Shown: positions 50,911 through 61,153 of the stretch, one piece after another
Position numbering within the stretch: the first letter of the stretch is position 1
Layout of the letters: every line of letters begins with the position of its first letter
NCBI GenBank assembly: GCA_012862575.1
Contig: BLSF01000080.1
Location: 62,001-126,000 of the forward strand
Reading direction: 5' to 3'
From: Parietichytrium sp. I65-24A
Taxonomy: Eukaryota > Sar > Bigyra > Thraustochytrida > Thraustochytriidae
Length of the DNA: 64,000 nucleotides
Notes under the pieces: generated by a model
The model's database searches: none
Told to the model about the DNA's origin: nothing
What the model saw: the letters and a program-made list of their open reading frames with translations, nothing else
Position numbers and translations under genes: made by a program

Positions 50911-52524
50911 TCACAGATCGTCAAAGGGCCGCGTGAGAATCAAGAAATATACGAGGTATAGTGTCAAAAACGGAATGCTGACCGCGTATTGCTCGAGAAT
51001 GGCAACTGCCATGGCTCTGCCTTGAGAAGCATCTCCATGGACGAGCAATAGCATGACAACGTTTTGCGCGGACGGGACAACCGCTTCGAGAAAAAGGACG
51101 AACGGAATTAATCCAGTTGGGTCAATCATACCTGTTCGCATGCACAGCTGGTACCAGGCGATGCCAAGCACTCCCATGGAGATCGACCTTCCAAAGAGGA
51201 TGATTGCCCGCGACGGATTAGAAAATTGAAATTGGCTCACCTCGGTTTCTGGCTCGCCGTTTGAATTCGGCCCGGTTTTAAGGTTCTCCATGATCCGAAG
51301 CATTCCCGCCCCAGAGAGCATAAGCATACTTGCAGGAACCTGCATCTTCCCGGTGCTCACCAGAGCCGCTGTCAGTGCTCGAAGTGGGGCTGTTGGGCCA
51401 AACAAGAAGTCTTGAAGAGGCTCAATGGCCGCCACAACAATCCCAAAAAGGGCGCCAAGCAATGGTGGGCTTGAAACGATTCGCTTCAATACTTTAAGAG
51501 CCGCTTGCGCGCGCTCCCTCCACAAAGCTCTCTTCAACAAGAGGCTCATGGCGCTTGAGTTTTTGCGCAGATCGCGTTCCAGGTGGGTTTGGTAGTCTTC
51601 GCCAAAAATGTCGTCATCGAGGGACGCATGCAAACTCACGCGATTATCAGGCAGCCGCAAGAGAGCCTCATCGGAAATTAATGCCTGTGTGTCCAGAGCG
51701 ATACGTGAGATTACCCTCGTAACGTCAGTAGGCGAAATAAACGACTCCCGATGAAAAAACTCGTGAGAGTGCGCCTTGGGAATTGGAGGCGGAGGTAGAG
51801 CAGTTAAGGTTCCGTAACTCGCCGTCTCCGTGCGCGCCGCCTGCACGGGCGTCATCAGGGAAGTGCGATCATGAGCCTCATCCCCATGGACTTGGTTCTC
51901 AAGATGTTGGTGTTGCTCCCCGTCATTCCCTTCTAAGGCATGGTCTGCGCCCGAGAGGGATTTGCTCAAGCGAGCGTAAGTACCAGCCGTGGGTATTTCA
52001 GGCGAACCAGTGGCGCTTGCATTATTACTCAGCAGGTATTCTCCCCAGCTAAACATGACCAGATTCTGGCCCACCAGAAACAGGGCAATGTACGAAACAG
52101 ATCTCTTCACCATGGCGTCCGCGTCCGTCGGATCCGCCGCACTGATCAGCGACACGATCAATGCGATCGCCAGCGACCCTGTGTTGCCAAACATCATCGA
52201 TGCAACCACGGCATTGGACTCATTCTTAGGCACCGCCAGCACTTTGCACAGTGCAACCCCCACCAAATACGCCGCCAGGACGTACACCAGCGCAGTCAGC
52301 GGGAAGATCCACAGCTCCTCAATATCCGACGGGTGCAACGACGACCCCACATTCGTGAAGATCAGCGATGGCAGCGCAACATAGTACGTTATCGCGCCAA
52401 GATCACTCACGCCCTTGTTATCCAGTTGCCCACTGTACGCCAGCACCGCTCCTATCAGTACCAGAAACACTATCTTTAGATTGGCTTCCAAACAAGCTGC
52501 CAACGCCTGCTCAAAGTCCATCAT
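50911..52524 (-). CDS. PIN-like auxin-efflux-carrier family protein
   Basis: A 537-residue membrane carrier of the auxin efflux carrier (AEC/PIN-like, PILS) family. The ATG at 52524 (MMDF) is followed by five N-terminal TM segments (about 14-165), with YVALPSLIFTNVG and NAVVASMMFGNTGSLAIALI as the classic PIN-family helix-break and crossover motifs. A long hydrophilic loop (about 166-350, rich in His, Ser and Pro, with HQHLENQVHGDEAHD) separates five C-terminal TM segments (about 355-532), including PASMLMLSGAGMLRI and FLEAVVPSAQNVVMLLL. Plant PILS proteins sit in the ER; the location here is unknown. Substrate unknown: the family moves organic anions, and auxin transport should not be assumed in a protist. 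Confidence 0.9.
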   Translation of the reverse strand: MMDFEQALAACLEANLKIVFLVLIGAVLAYSGQLDNKGVSDLGAITYYVALPSLIFTNVGSSLHPSDIEELWIFPLTALVYVLAAYLVGVALCKVLAVPKNESNAVVASMMFGNTGSLAIALIVSLISAADPTDADAMVKRSVSYIALFLVGQNLVMFSWGEYLLSNNASATGSPEIPTAGTYARLSKSLSGADHALEGNDGEQHQHLENQVHGDEAHDRTSLMTPVQAARTETASYGTLTALPPPPIPKAHSHEFFHRESFISPTDVTRVISRIALDTQALISDEALLRLPDNRVSLHASLDDDIFGEDYQTHLERDLRKNSSAMSLLLKRALWRERAQAALKVLKRIVSSPPLLGALFGIVVAAIEPLQDFLFGPTAPLRALTAALVSTGKMQVPASMLMLSGAGMLRIMENLKTGPNSNGEPETEVSQFQFSNPSRAIILFGRSISMGVLGIAWYQLCMRTGMIDPTGLIPFVLFLEAVVPSAQNVVMLLLVHGDASQGRAMAVAILEQYAVSIPFLTLYLVYFLILTRPFDDL

Positions 52525-54263
52525 ACGCGTACTATTTTATCTACCCTCTAACCTCTGTGCGCGCAAACTTGGCCCATACCTCAGCCTCTCTTTCAGTCTC
52601 TTGAGATCTCATGAGATCTCTTGAGTCTCCCACTCGCAGACGGCACGTCACGCGTCACACGGGGGGTTCGTGTGACGTGAAGGAGGAAGTTCGGGTTCTC
52701 CGCATATCTCCATATGTCTCCGGTTCTCCGGTTCTTCGATCCGGCTACATCGCGTAGGAGTTTCATAGAAAGATCTCGGAAGATCGGGAGATAGGAGTTG
52801 TGTATATGGAGTAGTAAGTCTACGGAGGGTGGAATGGACTATAGCGATTTCTACTGACCCCCGTGACAAAACGAGCCAGCTCAGAAGACAGAGAAAAGAC
52901 TAGACATTTCATTAGGACCACCGTAGGTGTTCATTCACGGGTTCTACACAATGGCGTAATGTAAGCAGTAGCATCCGGGTGTTCATCCGACCCTTATCTC
53001 TGTTAGTCGAAATGACTATGTCACTAAATAATACCTTTGTAACAGTGCCTGATAGTTGCCCAAACTCGGAATAGAGTAGTGCCAGTAGATGAACTAATAC
53101 AAATAATACAGAGACGACTAATGGTGAGTTAGCTCTTGCCGATTTTTGTGTTTCTTATAATAGTAGAAGGATTTAGGATACTTGAGATCTAGGATTCTTT
53201 GCTTTCAAAGTTAACCTTACCAGCTTCCTAGAAAGAAATAATAATTGACGTAATTTACGTCACGCAAAACTTGTAACTACTGGTAGTGAGTGCTAGTACC
53301 CAAGGAAGGAGAAAGCGCGACGAAACCTTCATTTCGATTTGAACAAAATCATTTGCACATTGATCAATCAAGAACACAACATCAACAATTGAGCAAATAG
53401 CTTCGATCGGTTTCGGACAAGAGACACTCGCGAAAAGTAATCAAAATTTATCAAAATAAAAAAACGAGGAGGAAGAGAGCACTTGTTGAAAAAACATCGT
53501 TGGAATGGAAAAAACATTTCTTCCCCACTCTTCTCTCTTTCCTTCTTTGCACTCTTTGCACTTTGGCGTACTCATGCGGTCCTCTACTAGTAGCAGCTAA
53601 CCATTAGTAGTTAGGAGTGAAGAGTCCTACTGCCTCGTACTACTCTGAATAGACCCGCCTCCTACCGTTAACATATTCAGTTAGGTGACCTCTGTATCGA
53701 CTCCGAGTCCGACGAGGTAGTTTTACCTACACGTCGACTAAGACAGAGCTGCAAAATTCAACTTTTTTGGCCTTCCCCTCACACCCACCAGTGCAGCTAC
53801 CTTCCGGCTAGTGAAAAGCGTAGCACCCCCACACACTTGGCTCTCCCTTCCTCCTCCCTCACAACCTCACAACGCGCAGCAGCCTCCTCACAACGCGCAA
53901 CCCGCAAAAAGGCGGTGCCTGCGGACTCCCTCACAGCGGCGTACGCCGTGTGCATCGCGGAGGACTGGGACGAGGCAGAGGGCAGAGGGCGGGTGAGAGA
54001 GAGCGACAGAGAGAGAGAAAGAGAGAAACAGAGAAACAGAGAGAGAGAGAGACAGAGAAGCAAAGTTTGGGGAACGCCTGAGGCAGGTAATGCGCTGCCA
54101 AGTGTGAAGTGTGTCCGTAGTCCGCGCGGACTTGGCGAAAAGTAACCGTTGTAGTAGGTGTTGGGGAATTAGTTTGGAGCGGCGAAGAACAGTGTTGTGT
54201 TCGGTTTGTTCGATCGGCGGAGTGGGACAGATCCAGCAAGCGAGCGAGAGAGAGAGAAAGAAA
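52525..54263. other. Divergent intergenic region, 1.7 kb
   Basis: Holds promoters of the carrier (left) and the TKL kinase (right). AGATCTCATGAGATCT, a 16-bp perfect palindrome, stands at 52604-52619. Purine tracts of GAGA type lie at 53997-54060 and 54241-54263, the second running straight into the kinase ATG. No gene is recognised. Confidence 0.55.
53997..54060. repeat. GAGA-rich purine tract in TKL kinase leader
   Basis: Imperfect GAGAGA / GAAACAGA runs lie about 200 bp upstream of the kinase start. Confidence 0.75.
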
Positions 54264-55454
54264 ATGCCGCGAGAATACAGGGCACCGCGGAATGTGGGCG
54301 ACTTGGAATTTGAGGAAATGCTGGGAAAAGGGACGTTTGGGACCGTTTACAAGGCGCGTAATAAGGCGAATAAGGAGGCGCTTGCAGTGAAGGAGATAAA
54401 TGGCAAGTCAATAAGGAGCAGGCTGGAGTTTCTGAAGGAGGCGAAAGTTCTGCGCATGGTGCACCATCCATGTTTGCTAAGGCTAGTGGCGGTGTTTGTG
54501 CAGGAGGAAGAAAGCCTTGACGGGGACGGGATTTTTCAAAAGCTGTACCTTGTGACGGAGTTTTGCAGTGGTGGAGCACTCTCTGGTTTGTTGGTAAACG
54601 AGGCCATACCGACGATATCCTGGCACACAAGAGTGCGCTTTGCACACGAGTGTTCGATGGGTCTGAGAGCCTTGCATGAAAGCAACCTGATCCACAGAGA
54701 CCTCAAAAGCGAGAATTGCCTGCTCAAGTCTATACCCGGGAAAGAGGTTGATCTGGAGGGTTATTCTCATCTCCAGATTGTGCTCGGCGATTTCGGACTT
54801 GCGAGGTGGTTTACCTCAGACAGCTATCCTCGCAAACACGCCTCCACCAAAACTGTACAAAGCTCCAGCACTTGCGGCGGAGGCGGGGACACAGAATCTA
54901 CGTACAGCAGCGGCGAGTCCACCGCGGCTGAGCAGTCTGTGGCTGGCTCAGGATCCGGCGCGAGCGCTGTGTCGGTTCTTGGAAAGGTGAAGACCGGCGC
55001 TGTCTTCAGAAAAGTAACGAGGCATAATAGCAAAATGACCGTTCGAGGAACGCCCTGGACGATGGCCCCAGAGCTCATGGATCCAAAATACACGGAAGGG
55101 TACACCATCGAGTGTGATATTTTCAGCCTTGGAGTCGTGTTGCTCGAAATTGCCTGTCGGCGCCTTGCGCAGAATATTCCTCGAAACGAGGCTCTCTCTG
55201 TGGATATGAATTTGGTGGAGGCCATGTCAATTAATCCACAGCCAGCCTCCTCTTCCTCAAGCCGGAGGCATCTTTTTGGGAAGAAACTTCGTCCGAGACG
55301 AGACAGTATTCGAGACGCCTGCCCTCCGAAATACCTTGAAGTTGTCAGGCAATGTGTAGATCCAGAGCCTCAACTTCGAAGCGAGATTCACGAAGTAGAG
55401 GAGGCTTTGCGGAACCTTTTGTCTGATGTCATACCCGAGGTGATCGAGCAGTAA
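54264..55454 (+). CDS. TKL-group kinase (LIMK/TESK-like) with activation-loop insertion
   Basis: A 396-residue kinase from the ATG at 54264 (MPREYRAPRNVGDLEF); the upstream open extension starts only with GTG. The P-loop is GKGTFGTV (21-28), the catalytic Lys is K43 (LAVKEI), HRDLKSEN begins at 144 (Asp146), the DFG Asp is D176 (GDFGLARWF), and GTPWTMAPELM closes the activation segment. TKL features resemble LIMK/TESK: the HRDLKSENCL loop and the TPWTMAPE motif. Between DFG and GTPW lies an insertion of about 70 residues rich in Ser, Gly and Thr (SSSTCGGGGDTESTYSSGES), far longer than the usual segment. A second Ser/Arg-rich insertion (SSSSSRRHLFGKKLRPRR) lies in the C-lobe. No accessory domains. 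Dual-specificity activity and actin-related substrates are only family-based possibilities. Confidence 0.88.
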   Translation: MPREYRAPRNVGDLEFEEMLGKGTFGTVYKARNKANKEALAVKEINGKSIRSRLEFLKEAKVLRMVHHPCLLRLVAVFVQEEESLDGDGIFQKLYLVTEFCSGGALSGLLVNEAIPTISWHTRVRFAHECSMGLRALHESNLIHRDLKSENCLLKSIPGKEVDLEGYSHLQIVLGDFGLARWFTSDSYPRKHASTKTVQSSSTCGGGGDTESTYSSGESTAAEQSVAGSGSGASAVSVLGKVKTGAVFRKVTRHNSKMTVRGTPWTMAPELMDPKYTEGYTIECDIFSLGVVLLEIACRRLAQNIPRNEALSVDMNLVEAMSINPQPASSSSSRRHLFGKKLRPRRDSIRDACPPKYLEVVRQCVDPEPQLRSEIHEVEEALRNLLSDVIPEVIEQ

Positions 55455-55962
55455 TGTTCGCCATTTTTTGATTGTCTGTACTTTACGCTTTTGCATATAT
55501 ACCTTGCACCCGTGGGTGCCCTCGTTCGTGTTGGCGCCACCTTGCTACCTAATAATTGAACATTATGTTTGCACGGGCTTCCATTCTCATGGTGGTCTGG
55601 CAGAAATTCTCCCTCATCTTTTTGTTTCTCTATCTAACAAGTAAAATGCCAACTTATCATCTGTTCCTCTGGATTTGCCCAATGCTTCATGAAAAAATTG
55701 CTAAGAGAAAAAGTGGATTGGCGGGGGAAAAGAGAGGTAGAAATGTCAACAACATGTTTTCTTCGTCATGAGGAATTTGCTTCTACAGCAGGAAAAGTAC
55801 CCCATCGACTCGGGAAATCTTCCAAAGACAGGCAGCACTCTATTTTACTAAATTTTCCGCAAGTATTCAGCACGGGTTTTTGCTTTCTCGCCCGTAATTT
55901 GATATACTGGCGGACCCAGGGAATCACGGCTTCCCTTGGTCTCCCAAATACTCAGAAGGTGT
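55455..55962. other. Convergent 3' regions
   Basis: Between the TKL kinase and the b561-like gene. A 113-codon frame at 55689-56030 runs into the opposite gene and is not called. Nothing else is seen. Confidence 0.5.
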
Positions 55963-57210
55963 CTAGTCACGCTCCTGTTTTGGGCTGTCTGGAGGTGGAG
56001 GAGGAACATCGGCGACCCCCAACGATATAGGCCTTGGTGGTAGCAGTCGCTCGGTAGACCTTCTGCGAGGTGGAGGTACTGGCGGAACCTTCGGAGGGAT
56101 AGAGATCGTTGAGACTTGCATGTCTCCAAAACTTGGTTTCTCTCCAAAGCTTGGTTTCTTAGCAACACCTCTCTGTCTCTGAAGCTCGGCAAGCTCCTCT
56201 GTGAAGCTTGGCCTATGGGAAACTTGTGATGCCTGGCTACTTTTCCGAGAAGCAATACTTGCCTTCTTTCGGAGTGCCTTAACTTGGTCTTCCTGCGGCA
56301 TCTTGTCCTCTTCGAAATCCATTTTGGGCGGGAGTAGACTTGTCTTCCGAGGAGCAGAAACCAGCTCCATAGATGTCTCCGCAGGGAGACCAGGGGGCTT
56401 TCCGGTGAAGCTTGGCTTTTTCATTGTGCTGGAGGAGAACAGAGGATTCGGAGAGCTGATGTCCAGGCCCTCGCTATCGACCTTGTCCACATTGTAGATT
56501 CCTTCCAAGGTCTGGCGCCGTGACTTTGGCCTTATGATGAGGATACGGCGGGTCATTCTCTTGGCGCTATAGCGAAGCTTGGAGTCCTTTCGCTTCTTCT
56601 TCTTGTCGCCATTGCCGTCGTCGTCATCATCATCGTCGTTGGGCTGATTACAAAATCCGACGCACCCGACGAAGAATGCCCCGACAATGAGAATGCCGAT
56701 GACAATGTACATAACGACATCAATGCTCTTTGATTCGACAAAGTCTTTCAGAGACTGGAGCCCGAAAGCTGTTGCAGTAAAGGCTCCAATGATTGCGAGT
56801 CGGCCGCCCCAAAGAGTGCAAGCGCGCCACAGCTTTCCAAACGTCGATTTGCGAGGAAGCAAGCTAATGATTGCAACGAGTACCGCGATGCCCAGAGCGC
56901 TCACACCAGCGATGCTGTGAGGACTGTCGAAGAGGTCTCTCTCTTCGTCAACCTTGAAGAGGTACGAGTAGTACATTCCAGCACCAGAAGCTCCCAATCC
57001 CGCAAGCATCATGAGCACGTACGGGATGAGCCACCACCGGGACTCCCTGTGGCGCATCACCAGCGGGATGATGGTGGCCAAGGGGATCACCACGAGCCAC
57101 GCACCTCCCATGAACAGGATGTGTTTCTGCAGGTTGTCATCCAGCAGCTCGAAGCACTCGAGATACGAGCACTCCGGAATCTCCGTCCCGTTCGTCATTG
57201 TGTCGTTCAT
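55963..57210 (-). CDS. Cytochrome-b561-like membrane protein with Pro-rich tail
   Basis: A 415-residue protein from the ATG at 57210 (MNDTMTNGTEIPEC); the frame is open upstream only from TTG. Five to six TM segments (about 30-185) follow the cytochrome b561 core in order: KHILFMGGAWLVVIPLATII with His30, WWLIPYVLMMLAGLGASGAG, SPHSIAGVSALGIAVLVAII with His98, WRACTLWGGRLAIIGAFTAT and a last helix. In b561 proteins four His ligate two hemes; here His is present in the first and third core helices and missing from the second and fourth, so one heme pair is plausible and the other lost. The cytoplasmic tail (about 190-415) has poly-Asp, Lys/Arg, repeated KPSFGEKPSFGD and Pro-rich runs (PPKVPPVPPPRRR) that could bind SH3 domains. 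Transmembrane electron transfer is uncertain. Confidence 0.65.
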   Translation of the reverse strand: MNDTMTNGTEIPECSYLECFELLDDNLQKHILFMGGAWLVVIPLATIIPLVMRHRESRWWLIPYVLMMLAGLGASGAGMYYSYLFKVDEERDLFDSPHSIAGVSALGIAVLVAIISLLPRKSTFGKLWRACTLWGGRLAIIGAFTATAFGLQSLKDFVESKSIDVVMYIVIGILIVGAFFVGCVGFCNQPNDDDDDDDGNGDKKKKRKDSKLRYSAKRMTRRILIIRPKSRRQTLEGIYNVDKVDSEGLDISSPNPLFSSSTMKKPSFTGKPPGLPAETSMELVSAPRKTSLLPPKMDFEEDKMPQEDQVKALRKKASIASRKSSQASQVSHRPSFTEELAELQRQRGVAKKPSFGEKPSFGDMQVSTISIPPKVPPVPPPRRRSTERLLPPRPISLGVADVPPPPPDSPKQERD

Positions 57211-60200
57211 GTTGCTCTTCGCCGCAACGACGCCGCCAGCTTTCCTCTCTCCACGCGTGAGCAAGGATGCCGCGGTTGTGGTTGTGGTTGTGGTCTACAA
57301 AGCGGCTTGAGCGAGAGCCGAGCAAGACTTCCAGAGTCAAGTGAGACTGGCGCTGGCGCAACGTTTGCCACACTTCACTCGCCCGCTTCACCTTACGAGG
57401 TATATGCACTTCGACGTTCACCAACACTTGTGCGACTCGGGATGACTCGTGCCAGTCTAGTTTACAACGTGTGAGTCGTATCTCCTCTACAGCTAAAGAG
57501 AGAGAGAGAGAGCTTTCTACGTTACTAAAGAGCTGATGGGCCGCCGGCTAGACTGCGAGTGTCGAGTGTCGAGTATCGAGATGGAATGACTGCGTCGAAT
57601 TTGGTTCGCTACAGAAGGCCAGCTCGATGCACTCGATAAAAACTCGATGCTTGCAAGCGTGGTCGCACATTTTCCAAAGTTCCGCAACCAACAATCGCTC
57701 AAACTCGATCAACTTGAACTTTAAAACAATCGCTCTCGCACATACCGGAGCATTCATGCACATTTATTTCATTGCATATCATTTCATTTCAAATGAAGAT
57801 CGAGCATTTTCCTCATCGACCGAACGAACACCTCTGTTCACAGGTGCACATACATGAGCTTACAAGTTATGACAACCTCCTCTTGCAAGTCAGGGCCACA
57901 CGCGCCCCGCCCTCCAATACTACCCCCCTTCTAACCGCAGCTACGGCCACGGAAAGAGAAAGAAAAAATTGCGCGAGCTCAACTTGGCCAGCGCACCTTA
58001 TCGTCCATTAGACTTTTCGCATAAGAATAGGTGTGTGCCCACCCATCCTCCGATGTTTTCCCTCTTTTCAATTTGGCTTTGGCACGAGTTGCAAAGTGGT
58101 GAGATGAGATGAATTGAAATGGAATGGGAAGAAATGGAATGGAGATGCTCTTGCAAATATTTGTGATTAGTGTGACGTGTGGTCTGGAGGGCTTTGATGA
58201 CAAGCTTATACGCGATGCATGTCATGGGAAGGGGAGAGAGGGGGACGGAGGAGACTCTTTTGGATTACCGGTAGTATATTCCGAAAACATATTTATCTAC
58301 TGCATGTACGTGTCTGACGCGTGCGCTGGTTGTTCATCGTATTGAAGTGCCAGAGGCCTCGATAGATGATGGCTGTCAAGTTCAAACTTGGCCCGAAGCG
58401 AGACGTTGATTCATGGATGAATTGGGAGTCGTTTGGAGATGTTGTTGTCGAGTTTGCAGTTATAATCTCGTTGTAAAGACAGATGAGATAGCTGCCGTGA
58501 ACGATGCTTCGCTGTCTTGTCTTGCGTCGCTTGGCACAGAGCGTAGGCCTCCTAATCCAGCGCGGCTCGTTCACAGTGCTCCGTATTTCTCGGATAGATC
58601 TAATCAAAACGCCACGCCACGAACAAGCAGAGTCAGATGCGCTGCTAAAGGAAGAAGAGTATCAAAGGGTCCACAGTCAATGCAAGAGCCGAGGCGCGGG
58701 TGGCGCCTTTGCGCATAGACTGCGAATACTTGCAGTCAACTCGATCTCGTCTTCCAGCGCCACTGGAGACACTGGAGGCGACTTTTGGTCCGTTCCGAAA
58801 AAGTGTTAGTCAAGCAATGGTTCGATGCCCACACAGTCTCACCCAGTATAGACTCTGTCGCACAACATGCACTGCATGGCGGCTCAACTTGTGGCAGGGG
58901 GCGCTCGAAGCATCGTGTGCCGGGAAATAAGCACCGCCTCACTGTACACGTCCAGTAGGTACGTAGTTTGTACTTTGGCTCTCCCTTCCTTTCTCACCTC
59001 TGGCTGTTCTGGTTGGTGCCTAGTGGTGAGTGACACTACGAGCTGCGCGTTCGGACAGCATTGCCTACGAGCGCCGCAGCTACTTAGCGAGACAGAATCC
59101 TCAAGAGAAGCTCTACGCTAGGAGAGTACGAGTTGGTTGCAAGACGACTGCCTCAGACTCTGTCGCATCCTTTGCCACCTTGGTTCCCATCGCGAGAACC
59201 TGCAATACGTCTCGCCCGGTGCCGATTGTATATGTGTTTCCCGACTTTGACGCCGAGATTGGAGTTGTATGCTCTCTGTGTTTCTGCCAAGAAAGTCGGT
59301 ATTGTCAAGAAACTTGGCGCTGTAAGGTTGACATTCGATTCCCTGAAACGCTGCGTTTCTTCGGGGAGGCAGGAAAAGACGACTCGCTTCAGATTTAGAC
59401 TTATTCAAGAGCCTGTTTGCATTGGCGCTCGGGACCTCAACTTGCTCGTTTCAATCACCAAGTTCGCAGTTGCGATGAGCAACAACCCAACAGAGCAGAC
59501 TCCTTACCTTCCATGCGCCGATCAAGCGAGGTTGCAGTCCGCCCAAGTCCTTGCCATTGGCTCCAGTTGAACAGCGACTGTCTCGCTTGATCAGGAAATG
59601 TTTTTCAAGATCAAAAGCCACAGCTCTCTCATCGCTCTGATCCGCTAGAGATCGGGAGCTGTGCATCCGCTAACTTCATCAACAAACTCCGTCAGGCGAA
59701 ACTGCGCTGCGAAGAAAGGACCGCGGGCTGAGCACTCGCCAGACTCGGCCATGCTTGAGACCAAGAATGCAGTCGATTAGAAAAAAAATTATTAGCATAA
59801 TAAATCAAAATACAAGCAAAGGTTTTGAACAAAATTAATGAAAGAAACATGTATCATAACCAGGGACATTATTGATCAACAAGCCCGACTGCCAAACCGA
59901 ACCTTCAAAAAACAAAAATGCAACATCTCAGGAAACCACCTTTCTAAACTATTTCATAGCAGCCATGCTGTTGTCAAGACCCAAACCTGCGATGTCCCAA
60001 AACCTCTTGATCAAGTGCTTACGACCTCTACCTGACTGCACGGAACATTCTTCCAACATGAGACATCGACTTTGCGCAAGCTGAATTGACTTGATATAAT
60101 CGCTGATCAGCACACTATCACCACCATCACCATCCTCAGCGCGTGCACGGTATGCCCGTTCCCCTCCCTTGCTTGCGCGCATCTCTTGCCCATCTTCCCT

Positions 60201-61153
60201 CCTTCACATTCCCCCACCCGGCACTCTTACTCCCAGCTCAACCTAACCTAACCTAACCAAACGCTACCACGCTCGTAGTAGCGTTTGCGGAACGAGATTT
60301 TTCCTATCCAATTCTGTAGCACCATATAGCACTTCACCACACACAGGGTACACACCTCATGGGGTCCTAAAGTATCCGGTGGGTGTGGCTAGAGGTCCTA
60401 CAGTACTAAGGTGGTGGATAGGCGGAGTGGTGGCGGGGTTGGTGGGATTTGGCGAAGGATGGCACGCTCCAAAGTCTCTGTTCATGAAAAGTCTGCGAAA
60501 GATGGCTCTGAAAAGTCTCCAAATGGCAGTTGAAGACTCGAAGAATGTAGCGCTGGTGGCGGGATCCTGAAAGTTTTCACTCGTTAGCTAATTTATGTCG
60601 AGTCTCAATCAACGAAGAATAAATGTCGTTGATGCTGCGATGGTTTTTAATTTTATATTTATGACGGCGAAAAGTTATCGCTCTTTGGACGCGTGTTGTT
60701 CCCGGCTCTGCACTCCTTGCGAGTTTGATTGTTGACTGATTTGATCGACTGTGAGTTGGGAAACCATTAGAGTTGTGACACAGTGAGCCTGCGAGTTTGG
60801 GTGCTCGCGTAGCACGTTAAAAGAGAGTGTGTACAGGTACTATTCTCGTAGCTGGCAGTACTGCACTGCTGCCCAACGCGAGATGGTAGTACGAAAGGTG
60901 GGTAACAGAACAGAGCCAGCGTCCTAAACCCGCTGGTCGGCGTGGTGCCCACCGCAGCGTGGCACAGTACCATGGTGCCCGATTCCGGTTCTAAGACTAT
61001 ATAGTTTGCCTCACTTCAGACAACACATAGAGGAAGCGAACTCACGAATGAAAGCGGCATCCGTGGGAGGCAATCACCCAATCACCCAAACACACAAACA
61101 CACAAACGCTCAACACCGGTACGTGGCGGTGGACAAGTTGACAGCAGCGAGCC
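57211..61153. other. Large gene-free interval, 3.9 kb
   Basis: No gene is recognised. A GTGGTT tandem (57273-57294) lies in the leader of the b561-like gene. A short CCTAA run near 60241-60258 is followed by a hairpin with arms AACGCTAC / GTAGCGTT (about 60260-60286). Frames at 59030-59398 and 59133-59570 overlap in different registers and show no domain pattern. Confidence 0.5.

Noticed and set aside
58805-58840. GGTTCGATGCCC word resembling a tRNA T-arm
   Set aside because: No matching A-box, acceptor stem or anticodon arm could be placed around it; no tRNA was found elsewhere either.
59030-59570. Overlapping frames of 122 and 145 codons in the 3.9-kb gene-free interval
   Set aside because: They occupy different registers of the same DNA, show no recognisable motif and have no supporting splice partner.
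60241-60258. CCTAA repeats resembling a telomere
   Set aside because: Only about three units followed by unique sequence and genes; not a telomeric array.
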